Positions 33,624-40,869 of a stretch of 40,869 nt of DNA are shown here, in pieces. Where the stretch lies: contig JAJPIB010000039.1 of the NCBI GenBank assembly GCA_021324995.1, positions 1 to 40,869 on the forward strand, given 5' to 3'. The notes under the pieces are model-generated. The model was not told the DNA's origin. It ran no database searches and was given only the letters and a program-made list of their open reading frames with translations. How positions within the stretch are numbered: position 1 is the stretch's first letter; each line of letters begins with the position of its first letter. The DNA comes from Chlamydiia bacterium (lineage in GTDB: Bacteria; Chlamydiota; Chlamydiia; Chlamydiales; Rhabdochlamydiaceae). The translations under genes and the position numbers were made by a program.

Positions 33624-34859
33624 TCAGCGATGATTTTTAAGTGCCTTGTTTTCGAGCTTTTTTTTGATCGCCCATGTCGTCTCTTCAAGAAAAAGCACGC
33701 ACAGGAGAAAGATGACACTTGCATTCATTCCCACAAGGACAGAGTTTACTCCGGTTAGGTAGTGCTGAGTCTCATAAATTGTCGCTACAATACAGCCAAA
33801 AAGCCAGGTTGCTAGGCTGATCACCTTTTCAAAGGGTCTTGGTCGATGTTTGAGCACAATTCGCAATAAGTACGCCATCAGCATTACAACGCCTAAAATA
33901 GCGATGTAGGCATTCGTTAAGTCTTGGATGAACTGCACAGGAGCAGAGATTTGAATAAATGTGTACGTCAATGTTCCTAACAATCCAATGATCGCAAATC
34001 CTTTTCCTCCTCCAAACCGAGGAACAATGGCTTCCCAGCACGCAGATGCGAGGTAGATGTTTAGCAGATTGCAAGTTGTCAAGATGATGAGGATAAACGC
34101 AGCAGATATCATACTTGTGGCAAAACGCTTGGAACCTGATAAGTCTAGCCAAATGGTAGAAATCTCAAAAAACGTTACAAGGACAGTGATTAGGGTAAGG
34201 GACAAAAATGAGTGTGACTTGGAACGTGAGTGTCGGAAGAAAGTAGGAAAGTTGACAACTCCTGGAAGTAAAATCAGAACAGCAGCAAGAACCGCCTGAA
34301 ATGAAATACCCCATGTTCCGTGGAATTGAACGGAGCGGTGGGATAATCCGATCGTGTAAAGGCTGTAGCCGATTAAAAATGGGGACACAAAGAGTGTAAT
34401 TTTTTTGAGTAATCGAATTCCGCCCATCGAGAGCGTCGCTGAAACCAATCCAAGTGCGGCACCAGCTCTTATGACCATTCCTCTTTCCAGCTTGTTTTCG
34501 GTAAGGAGCAGGCTATTTAGTTTTTGTAGAGAAAAATCAATTTGAAAAGCATACCAGCCTAAAAATGCTACCATCAGGATTAAAGCAATGAGCTGAGATC
34601 CATAATTTCCTAAGTAACTTTTGAAGTTGTCGATCGCAGTAGAATAGGCCCGATTGACCATGGATAATATCGCAATCGCAATAAGCCATAAGAGCAGATT
34701 GCCTATTATGATAGAGCAAATGGCAGTTCCCGCCCCATATTTTACTGCTAGCTGATTGCCAATGATAATGACAGATAAACCCAGGGACATGGCTTGAATG
34801 GATGTTAGTTGCAGAAAGTTTTGATTATCGAATTCAAATCGGCGGTGGGTTTCCCTCAT
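33624..34859 (-). CDS. NCS1-like permease B
   Basis: A 411-residue paralogue of the permeases at 32356 and 37903, with the same 'LTSIQAMSLGLSVIIIGNQL' opening, 'ICSIIIGNLLLWLI', 'MGGIRLLKKITLFVSPFLIG' and 'VNFPTFFRHSRSKSHSF' motifs and about 12 helices. It is the first gene of a two-permease operon. The start at 34859 lies after a long AT-rich intergenic region. The conserved 'PTFFRHS' loop in all three paralogues suggests a shared substrate class. Confidence 0.75.
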   Translation of the reverse strand: MRETHRRFEFDNQNFLQLTSIQAMSLGLSVIIIGNQLAVKYGAGTAICSIIIGNLLLWLIAIAILSMVNRAYSTAIDNFKSYLGNYGSQLIALILMVAFLGWYAFQIDFSLQKLNSLLLTENKLERGMVIRAGAALGLVSATLSMGGIRLLKKITLFVSPFLIGYSLYTIGLSHRSVQFHGTWGISFQAVLAAVLILLPGVVNFPTFFRHSRSKSHSFLSLTLITVLVTFFEISTIWLDLSGSKRFATSMISAAFILIILTTCNLLNIYLASACWEAIVPRFGGGKGFAIIGLLGTLTYTFIQISAPVQFIQDLTNAYIAILGVVMLMAYLLRIVLKHRPRPFEKVISLATWLFGCIVATIYETQHYLTGVNSVLVGMNASVIFLLCVLFLEETTWAIKKKLENKALKNHR

Positions 34860-35041
34860 TCTAAATTACCTAAATCCCTAAGCATGCTGTTACATACTCT
34901 TTATTTTACTCCTTATATAGACCTCATTCTTTCCTTGCTAGCTCAGTTTTTTATAAAAAAATATTTTTTTGATTCCAAATAGTTGGAATTAGTTGATTAA
35001 AGTTGTTATGGTTCTGTTTTTTTTGTTTTTTAAATAAAAAA

Positions 35042-35071
35042 TTGACATTAATAATTGTATTTTATTAAAAT
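35042..35071 (+). promoter_or_regulatory. Sigma-70-type promoter before the glycine-rich small gene
   Basis: A perfect TTGACA is followed after 18 bases by TAAAAT (five of six), 46 bases before the ATG at 35117. The region 34860-35041 is AT-rich and otherwise shows nothing recognisable. Confidence 0.55.
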
Positions 35072-35116
35072 GGTAAATGTTTGGTTAAAAAATAATATTA
35101 AAAAACAGAGGTTAAT

Positions 35117-35302
35117 ATGAGAAATAAAAAAACTAAACTTGCGTTTGAAATTTATGGAGTCTTAGGAAAAACTTTATGTGCATGTTCTGGAGGAATTACA
35201 GGATTTGCTTTAGGGGGACCGTTTATAGCTATTTTAGGTATTGCGATTGGAACTATAGCAGGACATTTACTTGAAAAAATAACACTCAATAGTTCCTGTT
35301 AA
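35117..35302 (+). CDS. Small glycine-zipper membrane protein
   Basis: A 61-residue protein that is mostly one glycine-rich hydrophobic region ('GGITGFALGGPFIAILGIAI' then GTIAG), with GxxxG spacing typical of tightly packing membrane helices, and a basic N terminus. AGAGG lies upstream of the ATG, and a good promoter precedes it. Proteins of this form include small toxins and pore or bacteriocin-like peptides, but length and composition alone do not decide. It precedes the two large unknown genes by 82 bases. Confidence 0.5.
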   Translation: MRNKKTKLAFEIYGVLGKTLCACSGGITGFALGGPFIAILGIAIGTIAGHLLEKITLNSSC

Positions 35303-35384
35303 TATTGTTTTGTAAATTTTTCTGTTTAATTGAGTAAATGATTGTAATTTTGTATAATATTTTTCAAAAAAATGGATATTAAAA

Positions 35385-36650
35385 ATGAAAGGACAATTCC
35401 TTAGTAATTTACTTCCTTATGATGCGAACCTAAAGAAGCATGGCTGTCTTAAAAAGGGGTTAAAAGAATACCAATCGCTTCTTAAAGCGCTTCTTGAAGC
35501 AGCTTATCACTTTGAAGCAGGGGACCTCGAGAAATTCGATAGTCTTGTTGGTGAGAATGCGTGCGAGATACGCGCTCTATGGGTTGCAGCCATCGAGCTA
35601 AACGACACAATCGATGCAGAGGATTTAAGAGATAGGGTTTCGTTAGCTCTTAAAACAGTTGACTCCTTGTTAGTTCCAAGCTCGATAGACACTCTGATGA
35701 GAAATGATGTTTCCCTGAAAGACCTTATTGAGAAACAAGGTTTTGATATTCTTTTAACGATTGAAGAATTGTTCCTCATCCAGTCTTTTATTCTTACTGA
35801 AATGAAATTAGTCATGGATTCAGAGAAGCAAATGTGTTCTCTTTATCGGGTTGAAACATCTGATCCGAAAAAGCTCTGCAGATTTGGGGATGTTTCTATC
35901 TCCTTTACTCGGGGCTTGATCAGCAAAGTACGTAGGATGCTTGCGACAGCATCTGTTCAATTTGTGAGAAGTCTGGCCTACCGTTTTCAAGATCAAACTC
36001 TTATTAGAATGGTTTCTGACGAATTCACTGTGCTCCAGAACACCTTGCCTTGCATTCCGATGTTTTGGACTTATAAAGCTGTTCTTCAAGCAGCAAAAGA
36101 GGAAGGAATTCCTCTGGTTATCCACGCGAAATTTATTGAGAAGAATAGTGATGCATATGTTGTGGTTAGCGAAGACTATATGGTTTTCCAAGTTAAAAAT
36201 GGAGAATTTGTAGAAATGGATTCAAAGCATATGGATCGGAACAGGCCTGCGTTCGTGATTCAGGGAGTGGTGGCTAATGAGAATGGCCAGAGTTTGACCA
36301 AAGCCGAATGGAAGGAACTCATGAGACAAACATCTGTTGTCGATGTCGTTTTGGCGGGAGCCGCTGATCATAGACAGTTCCCAGATTCAGCTCTTGATGC
36401 GCGTATCGAACAATTGGGAGATTCTGAATATGAAAGCTATAAAGCCATGGCGAAAAGAAGTGGCTTTTCCGATGAGAACCCAACGACATTTTTCATTCAG
36501 CATGTCTATGCTGCGCCTATTGGCAAGATCGTGAAAGGGGAGATCCTGAATCTTGATCAGCTCAGGGAGCTCATACAGAGAAGCTCTGCATCGCATTGCA
36601 TTCCTATCCCAGGAAGCACGTTCGGAATTACGAGGTATGCCAATGTATAG
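35385..36650 (+). CDS. Unknown 421-residue protein, first of a paralogous pair
   Basis: I do not recognise this soluble protein. It is helical in the N-terminal 250 residues, with a mixed alpha/beta C-terminal part containing 'AYVVVSEDYMVFQVKNGEF' and 'FFIQHVYAAPIGKIVKGEIL'. The same arrangement, in diverged form, occurs in the following gene ('GRYVVVFEGDGEGGFR', 'CAAHIFPASLGQVLHVL'), so they are probably ancient duplicates. It has no signal peptide and no clear ribosome site. It lies among permeases and small accessory genes, so an effector or lineage-specific function is possible. Confidence 0.7.
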   Translation: MKGQFLSNLLPYDANLKKHGCLKKGLKEYQSLLKALLEAAYHFEAGDLEKFDSLVGENACEIRALWVAAIELNDTIDAEDLRDRVSLALKTVDSLLVPSSIDTLMRNDVSLKDLIEKQGFDILLTIEELFLIQSFILTEMKLVMDSEKQMCSLYRVETSDPKKLCRFGDVSISFTRGLISKVRRMLATASVQFVRSLAYRFQDQTLIRMVSDEFTVLQNTLPCIPMFWTYKAVLQAAKEEGIPLVIHAKFIEKNSDAYVVVSEDYMVFQVKNGEFVEMDSKHMDRNRPAFVIQGVVANENGQSLTKAEWKELMRQTSVVDVVLAGAADHRQFPDSALDARIEQLGDSEYESYKAMAKRSGFSDENPTTFFIQHVYAAPIGKIVKGEILNLDQLRELIQRSSASHCIPIPGSTFGITRYANV

Positions 36651-37896
36651 TCAAGAACGCTTGAAAGATTCAAATGACTATGCGCCTCAAGATGATTTTA
36701 ATATTAATATTCTGCCTATTATCCATTTGATCGATCCCTATCATGAAAATAAGGAATGCCTGTTTTCGAAGGAGAAATTGATCTTTTGTCATCGGGCAGT
36801 TCTAAAGACTATTGATAGCTGCTTAGCAGGAAGATATTCTGATTTTGATGGGCATACGACTTCCAACTGCTGCCACGGCTTGGCTTTATTATCTCGCCTT
36901 CTCATTAACTCTGTTCTCGAGTTGGATTTGAGGGGGGTTGAGCAGGAAGGGAAACAAAAGCTAGAAGATATCGAAAATTGTAAGGATGAGAAACTGCCTT
37001 GCCAATGGTGGATTCCGCAATCTCTTGTCTATCTATCTTCTTTATTTCTTTTAAATTTTATTAAAGAGTTTGATCCCACTAAAGGTTTTCGCACTTTCAC
37101 AAAGAAATTTAGACTAATTGGCCCCATCAGTATGAATCTGTGCAAGCAAATTTCTCGGGATCTGCAGACATACTTTGCTAATTTGGTTGCGGAACGATAC
37201 GCCGGATATCTCGACGACATTCCTGTAGGGATGGAAATCAGCGGGGCTCCGGTTGCGGTTTGGGGAAAGTATATTAGCTCTGACTACATTAGAATGGATC
37301 AGCGCGGCATAAAATATGCTTCAAACTTATTTTCAATGCAGGTCTCTTTTGCTCATTTGGCGCGTTTTAAAGCAAAGGTTGCGTTGATCAATGATATTAT
37401 TGATTTTCAGGGGAACCCCAAAGGACGTTATGTTGTTGTTTTTGAGGGCGATGGTGAGGGGGGCTTCCGCGCTTGTTCTTTAGAGGAAATTTCTCTTTTT
37501 GATAAAAATGAGCCTGTTGTTGTTTTTGGAGGGTGTGTCTACTCGGATCATGTAAATGTAGAAGCAATTTCTCTGTTAATGCAACCTTGGCTAGAAAACC
37601 TATCCAATTTGCTTTTAGCTTGCGATGTTTTTTACCCTCAATTTCCGAAGGTTGCTGATGATCCGAATTTTGATAGCAGCCCTATTGCTCCAGAGGAAGA
37701 GCTTTTGAAGGAGATTATCAGCGGTCATCTGAATTGTCCGGGTGTTTCAGCCGCTGATCCTTCTGTTTATTGCGCAGCACATATTTTCCCTGCAAGTTTA
37801 GGTCAAGTGCTTCATGTCTTAACAGGCGAAGATGTAAAAGCTCTGCCCATGTCTTTTATTCCAGATGTAAAATTAACAGTTTTGTCTGCGATTTAA
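36643..37896 (+). CDS. Unknown 417-residue protein, second of the pair
   Basis: This starts at MYSQERLK, where GAGG lies seven bases upstream, overlapping the stop of the preceding gene by eight bases. An ATG at 36637 is too close to the GAGG, and earlier in-frame codons only read the upstream gene out of frame. It is helical and Cys-containing in the first half ('SNCCHGLALLSRLLINSVLE'), with an alpha/beta second half similar in outline to the previous protein. It has no signal peptide. Translation is coupled to its neighbour, so the two products may form a complex. Function unknown. Confidence 0.7.
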   Translation: MYSQERLKDSNDYAPQDDFNINILPIIHLIDPYHENKECLFSKEKLIFCHRAVLKTIDSCLAGRYSDFDGHTTSNCCHGLALLSRLLINSVLELDLRGVEQEGKQKLEDIENCKDEKLPCQWWIPQSLVYLSSLFLLNFIKEFDPTKGFRTFTKKFRLIGPISMNLCKQISRDLQTYFANLVAERYAGYLDDIPVGMEISGAPVAVWGKYISSDYIRMDQRGIKYASNLFSMQVSFAHLARFKAKVALINDIIDFQGNPKGRYVVVFEGDGEGGFRACSLEEISLFDKNEPVVVFGGCVYSDHVNVEAISLLMQPWLENLSNLLLACDVFYPQFPKVADDPNFDSSPIAPEEELLKEIISGHLNCPGVSAADPSVYCAAHIFPASLGQVLHVLTGEDVKALPMSFIPDVKLTVLSAI

Positions 37897-37902
37897 TTTC
37901 TG

Positions 37903-39147
37903 CTATTTTTGTTTTATTCCATGTATCTTTTTTATAGACCATATTGTTTCTTCAAAGAAAAGGATTGTAATAAAGGCTAGAATAATTGTGGTGCTTCCTA
38001 ATAATAGTGAGTGAGTGATGGATTGGGGATAAGTGATTTGGGTAATCAAAGTCACTAAACAACCCAACAACCAGCAGCTTAAGTTAATGTTTTTTTCAAA
38101 AACTCTAGGTCGATGTTTTACAATAACGCTCGTAATCAAGGAGAGAACGAGCATCACGCCCAAATTAGCAATGAAGTTTGAAGAAACAATTTCTAGGAAT
38201 TCCATGGTGAGAGAATTTTGGAGTAGAGCATAGGACACAGTACCCATCAGTCCTACTAGTAAAAATCCCCATGGTCCCGTAATTTTTTTCGATATGTTCT
38301 GCAGCGCTGCAGAGGCGAAGTAGATGTTTACCAGATTGAGGCAAATGGAGGATATTCCAATAAACGCTAAAGTAATGGTTGCGTAAGGAATATGCTGAGA
38401 GAAAGAATTCAAAGGGGCTGAAATTTCGGCTGGATCTGTCATTTGGGTGAAGACACTATAAATCTCGAACAAAATGTCAAATATTGTAATCAAAGTCAGG
38501 GCAAGGAAGGAATCGGTTTGAGATTTTGAATGTCGGAAAAAAGTGGGTAAATTCACCATTCCAGGAAGTGTGAGGGAGACCACTATAATTGTGGCAGGAA
38601 AGGAAAAATCTTCTATTCCGATGGGGCCGAAGGAGGGCAGAGCTGAAGTGAACATTCCATAGAGAATATAGCTTAATAAAAAAGGAAATGCTGTCACTGT
38701 AAGATGCTTGATAAGACGAATCCCTCCCATCGCAAGAATCGCTATTCCTAAGCCTAAGGAAGAGCCGACTAGTGTTTTTTGGGTGGCTGAGGCCAAAAGA
38801 GGTGTGATAGAGGACGTGACAGATTGTATTTCAATCATATACCAAGACAAAAAAGCAACGATCAGAATGACGGAGATCAAAAAGCTGCCGGTTTTACCGA
38901 GGTGTTCTTTGACGTTTTCAATCGCATTCCTTCTTTCTTTAGCCGTCATTGAAATCATGGCAAGTCCGATGAGCCATAGAATTAAATTTCCAATGCAAAT
39001 CGATGAGATTGCCGTAGCAGGTCCATACTGCTTTGAAAGTGTTCCCCCGATCAAGATCATGACAATGTTTTGAGATGCGCTGATAATACAACTCAGCTGC
39101 CAGAAATTTTGGTTGTGATCCGGAAAAGAGCTAGAATGTTTGGCCAT
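37903..39147 (-). CDS. NCS1-like permease C
   Basis: The third permease paralogue: 414 residues, about 12 helices, with 'ISSICIGNLILWLIGLAMIS', 'MGGIRLIKHLTVTAFPFLLS' and 'MVNLPTFFRHSKSQTDSFLA'. It is closer by eye to permease B than to A. It converges on the unknown gene pair with six bases between stop codons. It is transcribed alone from the 39148-39226 region. Confidence 0.75.
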   Translation of the reverse strand: MAKHSSSFPDHNQNFWQLSCIISASQNIVMILIGGTLSKQYGPATAISSICIGNLILWLIGLAMISMTAKERRNAIENVKEHLGKTGSFLISVILIVAFLSWYMIEIQSVTSSITPLLASATQKTLVGSSLGLGIAILAMGGIRLIKHLTVTAFPFLLSYILYGMFTSALPSFGPIGIEDFSFPATIIVVSLTLPGMVNLPTFFRHSKSQTDSFLALTLITIFDILFEIYSVFTQMTDPAEISAPLNSFSQHIPYATITLAFIGISSICLNLVNIYFASAALQNISKKITGPWGFLLVGLMGTVSYALLQNSLTMEFLEIVSSNFIANLGVMLVLSLITSVIVKHRPRVFEKNINLSCWLLGCLVTLITQITYPQSITHSLLLGSTTIILAFITILFFEETIWSIKKIHGIKQK

Positions 39148-39226
39148 AACAGTGTTTGTGAAAATTAATTTACCATAACCAATAGGGAAATATGCGCAAG
39201 TAATTCTTTTTCACGGTTTGTAAGCT

Positions 39227-39499
39227 ATGAAATACGCGGACTATTTTTCGGGATCGGGCGCAATGGTCTCACCTTGACGAATCAAGAAATACTTTGTTTT
39301 TTTAAGGGATAAAGTTAAATTTTATTTCTTTGGAAATGAAGAATTTTATGCGCGCATTCTTTCTCTGCTTAGTGAGTCGGAAATTAACATCATTAAAAAA
39401 GTTCTACATGAAGTAGAAAAGGAAATCGAAGAATGGGAATTTAAAACACGGATAGGCGTGCCTTTGGAAGATGTGAAAGCTATATCAATCTTTAAGTAG
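39227..39499 (+). pseudogene. Decayed small gene, immunity-like
   Basis: Three frames piece together a plausible protein of about 90 residues: 'MKYADYF' from the ATG at 39227, then 'FGIGRNGLTLTNQEILCFF', then 'RDKVKFYFFGNEEFYARILS' and 'EVEKEIEEWEFKTRIGVPL' to a stop at 39497. The frame changes fall at a T5 and a T7 run. The acidic, aromatic small-protein character resembles immunity genes of polymorphic toxin loci, but no family is certain. The rest of 39148-39557 shows nothing else. Confidence 0.4.
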
Positions 39500-39557
39500 A
39501 TTTTTTTGTGAATCGAGATAAGTTTCCTCTATTAATTGGAAGAATTTGAGTTGAGTT

Positions 39558-39893
39558 ATGAACGAAGCCGGAAAACTCAATCAGTATGATGAGCGCCAAT
39601 TGAGATTAATGCTTAAAAGTTTGATCTCATTCGAAAAGCAGCAGATTGAATTGAATGCCTTAGTCGGCACTTTAGAATTTTTATTAAGCGTTATGGAATT
39701 GGTTGAAGATGATTGGGAGGAAAAATTCTTAAGTGAAGTAACTACTTTAGGATCTATAAATGCTCTTGTGATTATTAGAGCATCAGGTGAGGAAATACCT
39801 AACATTAGCATTGATCAAAGCGATCAGTTAATAAATAGTGCTTTATCCAACCTAAAAGCTCTCATAGAGAGAAAGATTTGGATATCTCGATGA
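39558..39893 (+). CDS. Small acidic helical protein, candidate immunity gene
   Basis: The 111-residue acidic protein is predicted to be largely helical ('DERQLRLMLKSLISFEKQQI', 'TLEFLLSVMELVEDDWEEKF'). Its size, charge and place in a run of small genes fit an immunity protein, but no named family is identified. The ATG of the next gene overlaps its stop as ATGA. No strong ribosome site precedes it. Confidence 0.55.
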   Translation: MNEAGKLNQYDERQLRLMLKSLISFEKQQIELNALVGTLEFLLSVMELVEDDWEEKFLSEVTTLGSINALVIIRASGEEIPNISIDQSDQLINSALSNLKALIERKIWISR

Positions 39894-40361
39894 TTGATTT
39901 AGATGTTTTGCCAATTGACATAACAAGTCATATCCTAAATTTCAGGAACTTTCTGAATAGCTCATGGGCATGGCTAGATGCTTTAATGGAAGCTCACGAT
40001 TGGGATGAAGATGGGGATTTTACTCTTGATTGGATACAAACAAATTGGGAATTTTTAGTAGAAAGGGAACTTCTAGGTAAAGATAGATACTTGTTGCCTT
40101 TAGAATGGAATAATCGAATTACTTTTCCAGATGGATGCGCAAAATATAAAATTGTATGCGAATTTAAAAAATAAAGTAGAATTAAAAGATCAGATCTTAA
40201 AAACAGCTAATTTTAATGGCGAGGAATTATTGATTTTTGGATTTTGTACCCCAGTAGGTATTTATCCGCCTTTTGACCACGTGGAGATACGAACTCATGA
40301 TAAGAAGAAAGTATATGTCGTCCCTATAAGTTGTTGTCGTTTTGTGCTCAAACTGATTTAA
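39890..40361 (+). pseudogene. Small protein gene with homopolymer frameshift
   Basis: The first frame runs from the ATG at 39890 (MIDLDVLPIDITSHIL...) to a TAA at 40172-40174, just after an A6 run at 40166-40171. With one A fewer the frame continues 'CEFKNKVELKDQILKTANF', 'GFCTPVGIYPPFDHVEIRTH' and 'KVYVVP' to a stop at 40359, giving about 155 residues. The joined protein is aromatic and acidic with no signal peptide. It may be an immunity protein; not recognised. Confidence 0.5.
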
Positions 40362-40571
40362 CGCTTCATTTTTATCCGTTGGACGCGAGAAAACTCGGCC
40401 CTTCAGAGCCTCTACGATGGTGTTCTACTCGGCGCCGCTGTTGGCCCAGCTATGCTTTCCAGAGGAATAAAAGACAGCAGTTTGATTTATGGAAGCTGGG
40501 GAAGTTGCTCAACAAATGATGAAGTGTGTTCTTTGTTGAATATTCTTAATGAAGTTTTTTATGTCGATTAA
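40362..40571 (+). pseudogene. 3' end of a lost gene, toxin-tip-like
   Basis: An open frame without a start codon reads 'RENSALQSLYDGVLLGAAVG', 'GIKDSSLIYGSWGSCSTNDE' and ends 'NILNEVFYVD'. It is followed two bases later by the ATG of an immunity-like gene, so it may be the surviving C-terminal tip of a toxin. The body of the gene is absent. Confidence 0.4.
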
Positions 40572-40573
40572 TA

Positions 40574-40834
40574 ATGCATAGAAATAATTCTGTGATTAAT
40601 CTAATAAAGGAAAATTCTTTTTCTTTGAGAAAGTTTAAGTATTCGGGAACTGCTTTTACAAAAGAAAATGCTCTTAAGGTAATTCGCCAGGTTTTTCTTG
40701 AGCCGATACTTATTTTGGGAGGGGATGTTTATGAATTAAATGACGACTTATTAATCCCCCTTTCAGATATACCGAAAAAAACTGAAGAATCGGGAAAAAG
40801 CATTTTTCAACCACCCGCGAACAAGGTTCGCTAG
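40574..40834 (+). pseudogene. Imm40-like immunity protein, 3' truncated by repeat
   Basis: The 86-residue product has 'AFTKENALKVIRQVFLEPIL' followed by 'ILGGDVYELNDDLLIPLSD'. The helix plus 'ILGGDVY' arrangement resembles the Imm40 group of polymorphic-toxin immunity proteins (from memory). The last 23 codons lie in the terminal repeat and are not native, so the C terminus is missing. It starts two bases after the preceding stop, as in toxin-immunity gene pairs. Confidence 0.45.
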
Positions 40835-40869
40835 AGATCACAGAGCTCACAGAGGGGGATTAAATTTTA
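40768..40869. repeat. Right copy of 102 bp terminal inverted repeat
   Basis: This is an exact inverted copy of bases 4-105. It begins TATACCGAAAAAAACTGAAG at its inner edge and truncates the immunity-like gene. Confidence 0.95.

Noticed and set aside
1..40869. Circular replicon suggested by matching ends
   Set aside because: The end repeats are inverted, not direct, and the content is chromosomal core genes (rpsD, pheT, cyo).

Overview
The window looks like a piece of chromosome from a member of the Chlamydiae, most likely an environmental (Parachlamydiales-type) one. The evidence is gene order and family content. A murJ remnant, rpsD and a TrhO/YceA rhodanese recur in the same order as in Chlamydia trachomatis (from memory CT624, CT626, CT627), and pheT, a MORN-repeat lipoprotein and ogt recur as CT475-CT477. 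A chlamydia-type DUF687-like hydrolase, an F-box-like protein, a eukaryote-like GT90 glycosyltransferase and a complete cytochrome bo oxidase operon (absent from Chlamydia itself) point to an amoeba-associated relative. I cannot name the genus.

Layout. 0-9.3 kb: truncated RelE-like toxin, broken murJ, an unknown 302-residue protein, rpsD, the overlapping cyoABCD operon, remnants, an outer-membrane barrel and trhO. 9.3-22.4 kb: core genes (Cys-rich protein, SNF2 ATPase, pheT-lipoprotein-ogt cluster, LysM protein) interrupted by an F-box-like gene, a pseudogene and a hydrolase lacking its nucleophile. 22.4-24.4 kb: a GT90 gene between palindromic elements and a dead IS5-type transposase. 24.4-40.9 kb: an accessory, visibly AT-richer region.

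The most interesting content is in the accessory region. An Rhs protein (24986-28070, minus strand) and a 580-residue protein (28503-30245, plus strand) end in related DUF687-like serine-hydrolase domains with recognisable Ser, Asp and His candidates. Each is translationally coupled to a small exported protein, and these two small proteins are paralogues of each other. This is the arrangement expected of lipase-type effector/immunity pairs, with one shared partner family serving two different delivery architectures. Beyond them lie small secreted or membrane proteins, three paralogous NCS1-like permeases, a 97% identical duplication of a permease 3' end enclosing a small-gene module, two large paralogous unknown proteins, and a right-hand cluster of decaying immunity-like small genes.

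A second theme is a set of 164-174 bp imperfect palindromes with TATAC...GTATA ends. Their sequences differ between families but share the layout TATAC-N10-TGAA/TCAA. Both ends of the window lie in identical 102 bp copies of a further TATAC-ended sequence in inverted orientation, which truncate a toxin gene at the left and an immunity-like gene at the right. I saw no tRNA, rRNA or CRISPR array. Several breaks fall in A/T homopolymers, so some frameshifts could be sequencing errors.
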